From Selaginella moellendorffii (taxonomy: Eukaryota > Streptophyta > Lycopodiopsida > Selaginellales > Selaginellaceae), in assembly GCF_000143415.4 (NCBI RefSeq), contig NW_003314286.1:742032-806031 (forward strand): a DNA stretch of 64,000 nt, given 5' to 3'. A program made the translations under genes and the position numbers. How positions within the stretch are numbered: the first letter of the stretch is position 1; every line of letters begins with the position of its first letter. The notes under the pieces are model-generated. The model saw only the letters and a program-made list of their open reading frames with translations, was not told where the DNA came from and did no database searches. Below are positions 52,301 to 64,000 of this stretch, in pieces.

Positions 52301-55300
52301 GGACGAGACGCATATAATAACGTCATCTGCGGATACTGTAGAACCATCACCTGCGGATTCGATGCAAGCTCTAGTTCCTGCTCCGGCCCAAGTTGTGGTA
52401 GAGAGCTTGCCGGTAGGCTCTGGACGCTTGGTCTGTAACTGGCCCGAGTTTTGGCGAGAGTTCAGCCTCGATCACAATCGAGCTGATCTGATATGGAACG
52501 AACGAACCCGGCAAGAGTTACGGGAGGCACTGACTACAGAAGTCCACCTCTTAGATGTTGAAAAGGAACGATCTACCAGCATCGAGGCGCTCGGTGTTGC
52601 AGTGCCAGACGAGAATCAGACTGCTCTGAGCCAGCTATCTTGGAACTATGCCGAGTTCTCCGTCCGATATCCGAGTCTTTCCAAAGAAGTCTGTGTTGGA
52701 CAGTACTACTTGAGGCTGCTTCTCGAAGGTGGTGAAGGGTCGGAAAGCCATGCTCAAGACTTCCCGTTGAGAGATCCTGCTGCTTTCTTCAGAGCACTCT
52801 ACCACCGGTTTCTTTGTGACGCGGATATGGGTCTTACAGTGGAAGGGGCTGATCCAAGTGAACTAGTTGCGTCCGGGGACTGGTGCGATATGGCTGGGCT
52901 TGACGGCTTTGGTGGTGGTGGTGGCTTTTCCGTGCGAGAACTATGTGCAAGAGCTATGACCATTGTCTACGAGCAGCATTGTCAAGCTATCGGTGCTTTT
53001 GATGGCACCGCACATATCACGGTTCTACTTGACAGAACGAATGACAGAGCACTCCGGCATCGACTTTTACTTCTCCTGAAAGTAAGAAAGTATATATTTG
53101 TTTCTTTCATGTTTTTGCTGTGTCTCGTAGGTTCTAGTCAAGGTGCCCGCGAATGCTGAGGCGTGCATTTCAGTTGGGGGATGTACCTTGGTCGTGGACC
53201 TTTTGACAACTTCCCATGAAGCTTCAGAGAGAACGTCCATACCTCTGCAATCGAACTTAATTGCTGCCTCTGCGTTCATCGAGCCTCAGAAAGTCTGGCA
53301 CTATGTTGACCTGGAAGGAAAGCAAGTTGGACCTGTTGAAAAGGACTCCATCAGGCGGGCATGGTCTAAGCAAGAAATAGACTGGAACTCAAAATGTTGG
53401 GGATCAGGGATGACTGATTGGAAGCGGCTGCGAAGTATTCGTGAGTTGCGGTGGGCTTTATCTGGCCGCGTGGGTATTTTGACACCAAAACAGGTGCGTT
53501 CGTTTGAATTGCGTCTTGAATAAGCTTACGTTTTTCTTTTCAGGTTGGCGAAGTTGCTTTGTCTATTCTGCACAGCATGGTTTCTGTACACTCCGATCTA
53601 GATGATGCTGGGGAGCTTGTTGTACCAATTCCTAGAGTCAAGAGAATTCTTTCAAGCTCCCGCTGCCTTCCGCATGTTGCACAGGTAGGGTGTCTGAAGC
53701 TATTTTGATGTTTTTTTATTTTTTTTTCCTGACACCGATTTATGCAGGCAATGCTAACGGGAGAGCCTGCCATCGTGGAAGGAGCAGCTTCTTTATTGAA
53801 GGCAATCGTTACTCGTAATCCTCAAGCAATGGTCAGGCTTTACAACACTGGTGCCTTTTATTTTGCACTCGCTTATGGAGGTTCAAACCTGAGTTCAATC
53901 GCCAGTCTATTTGCTGTCACTCATGTTCATCAAGCATTTCATGGTGGTGCGGAAGCAGCTGTTTCTTCTTCTTTACCTTTGGCCAAACGAAGTGTTCTCG
54001 GTGGATTACTGCCCGAGTCATTGTTATATGTGCTGGAAAGAAGCGGCTCCCCTTCGTTTGCTTTGGCAATGGTCGCTGATTCGGATACACCAGAAATAAT
54101 TTGGACTCATAAGATGCGTGGGGAGCGTCTTATAGATCAGGTGCGTTGGACTCTTGTTGTTTGAACTTTTTGTCTCACTTTATCTCTGCAGACACTAAAA
54201 CACCTTGGAGAGTTTCCGGCAAAGTTGTCTCAGTTTTCCCATTGCTTATATGAATATGCACCTATGCCTCCTGTGACATATCCAGAGCTGCAAGATGAAA
54301 TGTGGTGTCATCGTTATTACCTTCGAAATCTTTGCGACGAGATCAGGTTCCCGGATTGGCCGATTGTCGAACATGTGGAGTTCCTCCAGTCTTTGCTTAG
54401 TATGTGGCGTGAAGAGCTCACGAGACGTCCAATGGATCTTTCGGAGGAAGAAGCTTGCTCTATCTTGGAAATTTCCTTGGACGAGGATGAGACATCTTCA
54501 CACAACGCTGAGCCCCCTGAAGATGAAGAAGGCAAACTACCTACTAAACTTGCTGGACGGGTTGACGAGGACCTTCTTAAACGACAATACAGGAAGATGG
54601 CTATGAAATATCATCCAGACAAAAACCCGGAAGGCCGAGAAAAGTTCGTTGCAGTCCAAAAAGCATACGAGCGTTTGCAGGTATGTGTTAAGGTGGCAGT
54701 AGGCAACTGTCTCACCTCTGATGGTTTATTTCAGGCTACTTTGCAAGGACTTCAGGGACCTCAACCATGGAGATTAAGGCTGTTATTGAAAGGGCAGTGT
54801 ATACTGTTTAGAAGATACGGAGACGTGTTGGAACCTTTCAAATATGCTGGATATCCGATGCTGCTGCAAGCGATAACCGTCGATAGCGAGGACAACAATT
54901 TTCTCTCGTCCGAACGAGCTCCGCTTTTGGAAGCTGCAACAGAGCTCGCATGGTTAACGTAAGCTTCCAAGTTCAGTCAGTAGTTTGCTGGTTCTGACCG
55001 TTTTGCTCCTGCAGGTGCTTGTCTTCAGCCTTAAATGGGGAGGAGCTTGTGCGAGATGGTGGAGTGCCTCTTCTAGCAACGCTTCTTTCGCGTTGTATGT
55101 ATGTTGTGCAGCCCAACACAGCACCAAACGATCCAGCTGCGGTCATAGTCACGAACGTGATGCGGTCTTTCGCCGTAATAAGTACATTTGGAAGCGCCCT
55201 GCAGGAAATAGTGATGTGTCCGGGATTCGTGGAAGATGCTGTACATTGTGCTGAACTGGAGCTTGCAACTTCTGCTGTAGACGCTGCTCTGCAAACCATT

Positions 55301-58240
55301 GGTCTACTTGCTGCTTCTCAAGATCTTCAGAATAAGCTGCTTAATGCTGGAGTCTTCTGGTATGCTTTGTTAAAGTGTTTATGTGCTGATACTTACAGAT
55401 AAAACTGCAGGTATCTATTACCTTTGCTTTTGCAATACGACTCTACTGCAGAAGATGGCGATGCGACGGAGCCTCATGCTGTTGGCAATAGTGTCCAGGC
55501 TGCCAAGAATACACATGCAGTATTAGCAGCCAAGGCTTTGTCTCGAATATGGGGTATTTTGGATGACAAACTTAGTAGTCCCCACAATCCTACGGCAGCA
55601 ACTGTATTGCGATCGTTGTTGACACCGAAGCTAGCATCACTACTCCGCGAGGAGTCCGCGAAGGAGCTTTTGCTTAAGCTTAACTCGAACTTGGAATCGC
55701 CCGAGGTACAAGAGTTGTTTTATTTACGACTTTTCAGCTCCTTATTCTTGCCAAATTGCACAGATAATTTGGAATTCCACGACAAGGTCGGAGCTTCTCA
55801 AGTTTATTGAGAAGGAACGTGTTTCTCCTTGTCCAGATGGATCTTTCGACATGTCTGCTGCCCAGGAGTTCAAATATAAGACTTTGAGCAACGAACTGCA
55901 CGTTGGTGATGTCTATCTCAGAGTTTACAATGAACAGCCAGATTTCAAAATTAGCGAACCGGATCTATTCTGTGAAAATCTGATGCGATACATCTGTGGG
56001 ATCGTCGAACAGAGGAAAAACGCTGACAAAGAACAGGCAACTATATCGCAGCCTGACGGTGAAGAAGAAAGTTCCGAGGGAAACAAAAAGGAGTCCGGCG
56101 CTATCCTTGTTGAAAACTTGACAATGGCACTTACGTCCTTGCAGGTAATGACGCTCAATTGTTTTTGTGTTTTGTTATCATCTTTTTTTTTTCTTTTCAG
56201 AATTTACTGACTGCAAACCCGGGACTGTGCTCTGTATTTTCCACCAAGGAGCAAGTGGCGCCGTTATTGGAGTGCCTTTTGGACACAGATCCTGGAAGTG
56301 GTCAAATACCGGAGCTATGTTTGAGTATCCTCTCACAATTGACGTCCTTCGCTCCCTGCGTGGAAGCCATAGCAAGCGACAGATCTGGATTACTACTACT
56401 TTTGCAACTGCTGCTGACTTCACCGGCCTGCAGAGATGGAACGCTACGTGTTTTGTATGCTCTTGCAAGTACTTCTGAGCTTGCTTGGGCAGCTGCAAAG
56501 CATGGAGGCGTAGTCTACATTCTCCAGCTTCTTTTACCCCTTCAAGGTTTGTCCGGGACCTTTTAAGAATTTGGGCTAAATTCACATTGCAGAAGAAATA
56601 CCCAGTCAACAGCGGGCTGCAGCAGCTTCTTTGTTGGGTAAACTTCTCAGCCAGCCTATGCATGGTCCAAGAGTAGCTATTACTCTCGGTCGGTTTTTGC
56701 CGGATGGCCTAGTCTCTGTTGTCAGGGACGGACCTGGTGAAGCTGTTGTGGTAGCACTTGAGCAAACTACTGAGACTCCCGAGCTTGTATGGACTCCTGC
56801 TATGGCAACTTCTTTGAGTGCGCAACTCGCCACTATGGCTGCTGATCTCTATCGGGAGCAAACGAAAGGAAGAGTTTTGGAGTGGGACTTACCGGAACAA
56901 CCAGCTGGTCAGCAAGATATGCGTGATGAGCCTCAGGTAGATTTTTTTAATTCCTCAATCTTTGATCTATCGTAACGCTTTTATTTCTTGCTGTGCAGGT
57001 TGGCGGAGTGTACGTAAGATTGTTCCTGAAAGATCCAAAGTTTCCTCTTCGGAATCCCAAGAGGTTTTTGGAAGGACTTCTGGATCAGTATGTAGCCGCC
57101 GCTGCCGCGACTCATGCAAGAGGACCTCAACCTGCAGATGCGGAACTTCCTTTGCTGCTCTCAGCAGCACTAGTGTCGCTTCTACGGGTTCAGCCCGCTC
57201 TTGCTGATCATGCCGGTCACCTGGGATATGTTCCAAAACTCGTGGCTGCTATGGCCAAGGAAGGACGAAGGGAGATTATGTCGTCGGCAGAGATAATGGT
57301 CTCGACTGGTGGTATCAAGGACGAGTCTTGGGATTTGGACGATGGTGACAAGGGCCAAACACTACAGGAACGCGTCAGATTGAGCTGCTTGCGAGTTCTT
57401 CATCAACTTGCTTCCAGCACAGTGTGTGCCGAAGCCATGGCAACGTCTGGACTCGGCTCTCCACAGGTACCAATTCTAGCAAACATTATACTCTTGTCAT
57501 AACTGGAACCTTTTAATACGTTTCAGGTTGTTCCTCTTTTGGTGAAGGCCATTGGATGGCAAGGCGGTAGTGTTCTCGCTTTGGAAACATTAAAGCGAGT
57601 GACGGCCGCGGGTAATCGTGCGCGTGATGCTCTAGTCGCCCAAGGATTGAAGTAAGCTTCTTCTTTTTTTCTTTTTCTTTTTTCTTCTTTTTCGTCTTGT
57701 GTTTATGTTAATGTCTCCATTCTACAGGGTTGGACTCGTTGAGATCTTGCTAGGATTGCTTGATTGGCGAGCCGGTGGCCGAAACGGTTTGTGCCAGCAA
57801 ATGAAGTGGAACGAATCCGAGGCATCAGTTGGGCGAGTCTTAGCCGTCGAGGTTCGTCCTTCTCTCTATTATGAGTTAACGCCAAGCGCTCTAACAACCC
57901 TGCTCTATAACAGATTCTACGTGCCTTTGCCGAGGAAGGCGCTCACTCTGCCAGAGTTCAGGAGATTTTAAATTTGTCCGAGGTATGAGAGACACTTTCT
58001 TCGTTGGTCTTCGTTGTCCTCACCTTTTGCAACTCCACGTTCCAGGTGTGGAATGCATACAAAGACCAGAAGCACGACCTGTTCCTGCCATCAAACTCTC
58101 AAATGGCCGCGGCTGGAATAGCGGGCCTGATCGAAGGCTCCACCGCAGGTGTCACTTACTCGTTGCCAGCTCCATCCGGCGCCAAATCTCCTCGAGTCAA
58201 GGTAACACCGGGGCCTTCTCACATTCCTCCTTTGGATTGA
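49384..58240 (+). CDS. GRV2: GRV2/KAM2, RME-8-type DnaJ endosomal protein
   Basis: Twenty-three exons: 49,384-49,748; 49,803-49,926; 49,993-50,226; 50,275-50,362; 50,417-50,625; 50,732-50,833; 50,891-50,953; 51,000-53,081; 53,131-53,493; 53,544-53,684; 53,748-54,140; 54,192-54,680; 54,735-54,958; 55,015-55,359; 55,411-55,705; 55,764-56,144; 56,201-56,546; 56,593-56,936; 56,999-57,466; 57,527-57,651; 57,728-57,851; 57,914-57,982; 58,046-58,240; 2522 residues. DNAJC13/RME-8 orthologue for endosome-to-vacuole sorting and gravitropism in plants. Conserved parts: PH-like N-terminus, [15 protein letters not shown]-like [19 protein letters not shown] in exon 9, J domain with YHPDKN in exon 12, and repeated armadillo-like IWN- blocks ([30 protein letters not shown]). 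The long exon 8 is unusual beside 22 short ones. The final stop may come from reading past a GT in exon 23. Confidence 0.94.
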
Positions 58241-58605
58241 GACTACGGGATATGTTTGTATCATAGCAACAGCTCTAGAGGCCTCCGCTCAAAACATTTG
58301 GTACGGTACATATTTGGAATTTTCGGGTCAGATCAGCTTGTAAATTCTTTGTATAATTCGCACTCGCTGTTAATAAGAGGGAGAGAGATAGCTTCGTGTT
58401 TTTTACGTCTGCCACCGCGTCACAGAGCAGTCCAGGTGATGGAAACGATGATCATGCGACGAAAAACAAGTATTTTTCAAACCGCCACCACCGCTTCTCA
58501 TGATTTCTATCAGCACTCTGAAGCAACCGGTACGTTTTCTGATAAGTATTTAGTCACCGCTTTGTGTTGGGAGTGTGCTTGCTTTACTCAAAAGAGTGAA
58601 GAAAA

Positions 58606-59343
58606 ATGAGAGTGTTTTGGTTGCTTGTCTTGCTGGTTCTCACAAGCTGGGATTTTACGCAGAGCAGCGGCAGTGATGATCTTCGTGAGCTCTCGAGTGG
58701 CGGGGATCAGCGTGTTCACTTGCCGCCATTTCCTCATCGCAAGCACCACCCGCCGCCTCCATTCTTCTACCGGTCGCCACCTCCGCCATCGCCACCACCG
58801 CCGTCGCCACCATCGCCACCTCCACCACCGCCGCCGCACCACCACCACTTGGCACCCTTTCCTCATAGCAAACACCACCCTCCGCCTCCATTCTTCTACC
58901 TGTCGCCACCTCCGCCATCGCCACCACCACCTCACAGGCATCCTACAAGGCATCCATGCCTTGGAAAGCGCGAGTTTTCTCCACTTAAGCTGGTCATCCA
59001 AGGCAGGGTCGTGTACAAGATTGACAAAGGACTCGAAGGTAAGCAAGCTTATCAGATGCGATTAACAGATGGCTAAGACTACCTTCTTTCTTATCAAGGT
59101 GCGAGAGTTAAGGTGGAATGCTTCACAGGCACAGGCGCTAAAGACGCCTATGGATACACCGATTCCTCTGGAAACTATGAGGTGATGGTGAGCGGCCTGG
59201 GGATTGGCACGGCTGATATCAGTTACTGCGCGACCTCTCTTGCCGGAGGTGGAAAAACACGCGAGAGAAGTAGCGATCTTACTCTAAAATTTGTGACAAA
59301 GAAGGAAGTAGTGCTCCAAGCCAAAGATATAGTGGCCACTTGA
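58606..59343 (+). CDS. Secreted extensin/Ole e 1 chimeric wall protein
   Basis: Exons 58,606-59,038 and 59,099-59,343; 225 residues. Signal peptide (RVFWLLVLLVLTSWDF). Residues 40-125 are a His/Pro region with SPPPPSPPPP runs and the repeated unit FPH-KHHPPPPFFY (twice), which would be hydroxylated and glycosylated. The C-terminal half has the Ole e 1-like fold (LVIQGRVVYKID, ARVKVECF, GYTDSSGNYEV, YCATS) with conserved cysteines. Such proteins sit in the cell wall of pollen, root hairs or similar. Starts about 365 bases after GRV2. Confidence 0.87.
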
Positions 59344-59761
59344 TAGATAATGTTTAAATTATGGCCGTTGGATTGTCCCTATATTCTTGGTCGATTCTTG
59401 GTCGATTCCCTGGTTCTCTGGCAGGCTCTCTCCTGGTAAGTTTCTTCTAGCGGCTTAGTTCTTTCTTTTCAATTTGTGGCTGGGTTTAGTTCTTTCGTTG
59501 CAATTGGCTGGGTTAAAATGGTTTTGGTGGAGTGTAGCGCATGATCTCTAAGTTTCGAAGATTTTGGGGAGGGATTTTTTCTTGCTGCGTGATCACGCCG
59601 GTTTGGGTTGTCAAGGCGTGATCTTTGTGATCGAGCTAGCTTCGCGAGATGGATGGAAGAACCCTGGACATGGTTTGTTCTTATCTATGAGATTTTTTGT
59701 TTAAAAAGATCTTTAGCTTACTTTGCAAACCAGGTGGATTGAGAGATCTTCCATAGCGGAC
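59344..59761. other. Intergenic; upstream of coiled-coil gene
   Basis: T-rich leader-like sequence with GATTCTTGGTCGATTC-type direct repeats near 59,380-59,410. No gene seen; a 5'UTR intron of the next gene is possible. Confidence 0.35.
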
Positions 59762-60829
59762 ATGTCCATCAACGAGCTCTATCTTCTCTCCCAGGTGATG
59801 AGCACGTATCCCCGCCAGTGGAATGCGGCTCTCAAGCGCTCGCTTCTCATGGTAAGTCACGAGGAATTAGAATAAAAAAGAGGTTTTGGTCTTACCGGAA
59901 CAAATCTCGTCCAGGATATCGCGGTTCTTGCGAACGAGAACAGAGATGGCGACGTTCATGCCCGGATAAATCGTCTCAACGAGTTTCTTCTAGCTCCGCT
60001 GGCCAGGATAGTGCTCACCGAGAGAGAAGCGATGAAGTCGTCCAGAGAGGCGGCGGCGGCGCGAGAGCAGCAGCTCAATGCGGCGGTGGCGGCGCTGCAA
60101 GACGAGAAGGAGGCGGTGTCAAAGCAGCTCGAGGAGGAGAAGGAGCAAACCTTGCAGCAGAACATGTTCATCGAGACGCTCCTCAAGTAAAAAACTTCTT
60201 TTGTTTCATCGCTTTTGTAGAGTTCGTTCGAATGACCTCTCGTTCTTTCCTGTGCCATGTACAGTGATATGGACAAGATGGCCAAACTTAGCGATCACCG
60301 GAAGAAGAAGATCCTCCAGCTGCAGCACACGTTGTTCGTCAAGGACTTGCAAATCCACAGGCTTACGTCCGGCGAGCGGGAGCAGCCAGACTCTCAGGTC
60401 CAGAGCTTCGAAGACAGCATCAAAGACTGCCTCCAGTGGGTTTCTGCAGCTGAAACAAAGACGACAATGGTGTCTCTCTCACTGGCTGACGACCAGAGCT
60501 CGTCAAGAGCTCCGGTTTGCAGCACGTCATCAGTCTCCAGCAACCTTGGAAGTGGCACGACCACGTCAGGCCCGGATCCACAGAAGCAGAAACTTGAACA
60601 ACAAAGCATTCCAGTGTCACTCCAAGATGACGTGGGGTTGCTCCAACTGCTTCTTGCCGGACTTTGGCACGAAGGCGTGACGAGCGTGAAGATAATACAA
60701 GACTCTGGTTTGTGCTCTGTACCGTCAGCAGTGGTACATTTTTGGCTGGGACTTGCCAGGCACATTGCGAGCCGCATGGCAGAGACGGTACAAGACTCGG
60801 CCTTGGGATTGTTTTCCCAGCTCCTGTAA
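59762..60829 (+). CDS. Coiled-coil protein, unknown
   Basis: Exons 59,762-59,851; 59,915-60,186; 60,265-60,829; 308 residues. Not recognised. The central part (about 60-125) is a strong Glu/Lys/Gln-rich coiled coil (AAAAREQQLNAAVAALQDEK, EEEKEQTLQQNMFIETLL), followed by a basic patch (DHRKKKILQLQ), a Ser-rich linker, and a hydrophobic C-terminal stretch (LLQLLLAGLWHEG and VVHFWLGLARHIA). The first exon MSINELYLLSQVMSTYPRQW is also distinctive. It could be a motor- or cilium-associated coiled coil, but nothing in the sequence settles this. Confidence 0.65.
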
Positions 60830-63380
60830 ACGTCAGCCAAGGGCCACAGTACTGGCCAGCCTAGGACACGTAAAACCTTGTCTAGAGCTGCAATAAGCAG
60901 GACAAAAAGGAAAGCTGGAAGTTGCTAGTGAGGCAAGACGTCAATGAGCAAGAAGAAACAACAAGGAAGAGATCATAAAGTATAAGGCAAGCAAGAGGAA
61001 AACAAAGATTCGACGACGATGTTGACTAATAGCAACGATGCCGCTGCTTGTCAAGAGGGTCATGCAGACACTTGTTCGCGGGAATAAATGGCACAGGCTC
61101 AGGACCGATATGACGACGGCTGCTTTCACGACTCACGAGAGAAGTGGACGAAATCTCTCCCTCTCCTTCCCAGACTAGTAAGAATAAGTACCTTGAACAG
61201 TGTGGACCAGAGAACATCATCGACGACAGCCGAAGGGAAGGTGCTCTTCATCAGCGTCCTAGGTACGTGCTGCTGCCACTGCAAAGGAGTTAACAGATCG
61301 ATCAGCCAGGTAAACTGTTTATAAAAGGAGTGAAAGAAAAAAAAGAAAGATTGCAGTACTTACAAAAGTAGTAGGGTCCCTCCCAGGTTATCAGGAATAA
61401 AGTATCGCACTCAGACATCAGCCTAGTTCATCGTCCCCCGCGAGCTGCCGGTGCGCGCTCATAGGCTTGAGCTGGATTCCAAATGTCGAGTGCCCGAGTT
61501 CCACGCAGTATCCTATGCGAACGGTTGAAGGGACACCATCCACGGGTCAAGCTTTTCCTTTGCAACTGGACCGCTCGTCGTTTCTCATCGGTTTCAACGG
61601 TGCCGTTCGGCCACGTCTTGGGGTCAGCGATTGGAAAACATTTGTCTGGAAGCCTATCATCTTCGTTAACGTCCGCATTTAAGGCTGTGTTGACGTGGCT
61701 CGTTAGAAAATCAAAGCCACACTGGTTTTTTCCAGTTCCTCGTGAAGTTTTCCAGGCAGGAAAGCATTCTCTCGCCTGCGGAATGAATCGAGCTCATTAG
61801 TAGGGAAGTAAAGTACTAAGTTGGTGAAGTTGCGAAGGTCCCGGCGCGAGCCGTTTTCTAGAGAAATTCCACGGGAATATTATGGAAGGACGAGCAAGCA
61901 ACTGCGACAATTATCATACCTTTGAATCCGGAAAGAGAGATCGATTCCAGTGGCCCCTGCTAGCGTCACTCACCAATACATAAGTGACGAGATTCTGGAG
62001 TTTTAGTCAACATTCGGATTCGCGGGAAACCATTTCTCTGACCAGCTCTCCCCTGTCTCGCTGTCCCGTTGAGACTTGTTCGCTTCCCCAAGACTGTCCG
62101 GAATAACATAAACAATGTTTGAGCCAAGAGTAGAAAATGAAACCCACCTGGAATGCTCCTGGTTAAAATGTCTCGCTTTCGGTCAGCGTTCGTGTTCCGC
62201 TTCCTTACGTTTCCACGATTCTACAGATTCCGCCTCGAAAGTTGGTTTTTTCTTTTCTTACATTCCCGAGAAGCGGTGGAGGCCATCATCGCATGAGGAC
62301 ACGGACACTCTACAGGAAAGTTTTCAGCTTTCCGTAGTGGCTCCCAGTAATTTCTTGTTGTCTGCTGCTACTAAAAACAAAATAGTTCTTACGATACGAG
62401 AAAAATGAAACTATTTCAAACAAACATGATCTTACTCGAGGTTGGAGTTTGAGTACCGCCACCATGTAGTGTAATGTAACTTACATTCTGTGGTCATCAT
62501 GGAAGCATATTTCCTTCGCTCTTTTACTCGAGCATGCCAAGCTTGTTTGTTCTTACAATCATTTCGAGACTCCTTTCACGTGGTTATAGTACCACTGCAG
62601 CCTCCTGGACGCCTCCCAGAGATATGAGATATGTATCAATCCGAGCAGGTCAAATCGCTAAGAGTGTTGTTTACACATTCCTTGTCAATCAAACGCTACA
62701 GTTCAGTCTCTCATGAAGAAAAAAACGAAACATTTCAGAGACCTGTGCGGCGGTAGCAGACTGTGGCACGTTCAGAAGATCAGAGCTGCAAAACGAAGGT
62801 GCTAAAGCAAGGGTAGGGATCGAACCTGCGATGCCACCACTGATTCTGAAAGAGAACTTAAAAAACCAAAAAGAAAAGGAGAAAATAACTATCCTACGAG
62901 AGAAAAGAAACTCCCCTCTGGCACAAGAAGCACGCCTGTAGCTTCGCCCCTGCCAGGCACCCGCTGTAAAACAATCTGTGATCTGAAAAATAAGAACGAA
63001 ACAAAAGAGACACGGTGAGCATAGGACCGGTTCTACTCTTAAACTGGCAAAAAGAAGATCAAGGCTTTACCGTGATACTGTGAAACCGCGTTGCATCCAG
63101 CTGCGTCCTGGCCATTACCAAGTGTAGTTTACTCCCGAGCTGCTAAAATGGCCCACAGCTGCACTCACTAAAGAAACCAGCTGGCCGTAGAGACGAGGAG
63201 AATTGGCGAATAACAATCTCCAAAGGCCGGCCGTATGGGGAACGTGGCTCTCACGTTCGTTCATTCTTCTCACACACTTGCCATGTTGTAACGAGCGTCG
63301 AGACTACTACCGTCTAGCTGCTGCTACAGTTTACTGGGGCCCCAAGTCGCCATAGAAGACTTCGGACTAGTCCCCGCCAG
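60830..63380. other. Long intergenic stretch, no gene recognised
   Basis: About 2.5 kb with only short unconserved frames on both strands. GGGATCGAACCTGCGATGCC at about 62,817-62,836 resembles, on the minus strand, the T-arm of a tRNA (GGTTCGATCC), but no cloverleaf could be drawn. I found no convincing coding, repeat or RNA gene here. Confidence 0.4.
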
Positions 63381-63389
63381 TATATATAA
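63381..63389 (+). promoter_or_regulatory. TATA box of the extensin gene
   Basis: TATATATAA at this position, about 30 bases before a plausible start site near 63,415 and 320 bases before the coding start. The leader contains an intron-like segment, 63,524-63,671 (CTG|GTAAGC to TTCCAG). Confidence 0.6.
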
Positions 63390-63701
63390 GTCCCAGAGGC
63401 AATCCACCGGAAGAGCAAGAAGGTTTCAGGGAGAAACACTTCCTTCTTCGTGGAGGAGGAGGAGAAGCCGGGACTAAAGAGCTTTCTTTTCAGGAATCTT
63501 CTGTTGTGTCTGAGACAGCGCTGGTAAGCTTCTGCTTCTTCAATTCCGCAATGTGTGTGCCTTGCCTGCGATGCAGAGCTCGCCTGTACTTGCTTGCTCT
63601 CGAACTGCTCGACAGCCTTCTGACGTTCTGTTCTTGATGTTTTTCCTTCTGTTCGTTTTTGCTTCTTCCAGCAGCAGGGAAAGAGAAGAGAGCCCGAGAC
63701 C

Positions 63702-64000
63702 ATGGGGCCGCCCCGACGGACAAGAATGCCAATGGAGGCAACAGCAGCTCTGAGTTTGGTGGTGATCGCACTTGCGTTCGCTGCACAGGTCGAGGCGTCG
63801 CCTTACGAGTACAAGTCTCCACCCCCGCCTGTTTACGAGACTCCTGCTCCAGTCTACAAGTACAAATCTCCGCCCCCTCCACCACCGGTTTACAAGTACG
63901 CTTCTCCTCCCCCACCTGTTTATCACGCTCCTGCTCCTGTCTACAAATACAAATCCCCACCTCCGCCTGTCTACCACTACAGCTCCCCACCACCACCAGT
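63702..64000 (+). CDS. Extensin, 5' part (runs off the window)
   Basis: The coding start is taken at the ATG at 63,702; in-frame ATGs at 63,726 and 63,732 are alternatives and the last gives a more typical signal peptide (ALSLVVIALAFAAQVEA). The mature part begins SPYEYKSPPPPVY and continues with alternating SPPPP and VYKYKSP / VYHYSSP units, the classic motif of structural cell-wall hydroxyproline-rich glycoproteins, where SPPPP is glycosylated and YKY and VYK tyrosines cross-link. At least seven units are seen before the window ends. The leader and TATA box at 63,381 fit a strongly expressed gene. Confidence 0.88.
   Translation, partial: MGPPRRTRMPMEATAALSLVVIALAFAAQVEASPYEYKSPPPPVYETPAPVYKYKSPPPPPPVYKYASPPPPVYHAPAPVYKYKSPPPPVYHYSSPPPP

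Noticed and set aside
61467-61800. Overlapping frames of 71 and 105 codons
   Set aside because: Different frames of the same stretch, with no domain and no sign of splicing to neighbours.
62815-62840. tRNA gene on the minus strand
   Set aside because: T-arm-like GGTTCGATCC only, with one mismatch in the stem and no other arm.

Overview
The window looks like nuclear DNA from a lycophyte, most likely a Selaginella-type spikemoss. That is inference, based on very short introns (mostly 45-65 bases, GT-AG), long intronless PPR genes of the plant organelle RNA-editing type, land-plant GPAT acyltransferases and extensins, and a complete gene for the motile-cilium protein CFAP52, which is expected only where sperm still swim. 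I worked out exon boundaries by hand from splice signals, reading frame and family conservation; there is no transcript support. Gene models that span several exons keep frame throughout.

Bases 1-12,330 are a decaying tandem duplication. Unit 1 (1-5615) and unit 2 (5616 to about 11,500) each hold, in order: two GPAT exon relics, an F-box relic, an intronless gene for an unrecognised multi-pass membrane protein, an AT-rich repeat and a GPAT copy. The unit 1 GPAT is a pseudogene cut at base 5500; the unit 2 GPAT is intact. Upstream sequence of the GPAT copies is also found upstream of the membrane-protein genes. Bases 12,330-16,240 hold only relics (kinase, GH3 xylosidase) and one doubtful frame.

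Bases 16,245-23,015 hold an ING-type PHD gene, a divergent gene for an unknown, probably mitochondrial protein, an intact GPAT with both phosphatase motifs, and an intact F-box gene. The last two are probably close relatives of the sources of the relics in the first 12 kb. Bases 23,123-36,000 hold two PPR genes, a small glycine-rich protein, a YY1-type zinc-finger factor, an LRR-like relic and HPPD.

Bases 36,388-58,240 are dense housekeeping sequence: CFAP52, plastid GAR synthetase, cystathionine beta-lyase, a PDCD2/TSR4-type protein, bystin, MEMO1 and the very large GRV2/RME-8 gene with 23 exons. Several pairs are divergent with 145-250 bases between start codons and carry telo-box-like AAACCCTA sequences. 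Bases 58,606-64,000 hold an extensin/Ole e 1 chimera, an unknown coiled-coil protein, about 2.9 kb without a recognisable gene, and the start of a typical extensin that runs off the window.

The genes do not form one pathway. Local themes are cell-wall and cuticle lipid polymers (three GPAT loci, extensins, GH3 relic), ribosome biogenesis (bystin beside a PDCD2/TSR4-type gene), and the serial duplication and decay of a GPAT/F-box/membrane-protein block. I see no CRISPR, operon or other prokaryotic feature.
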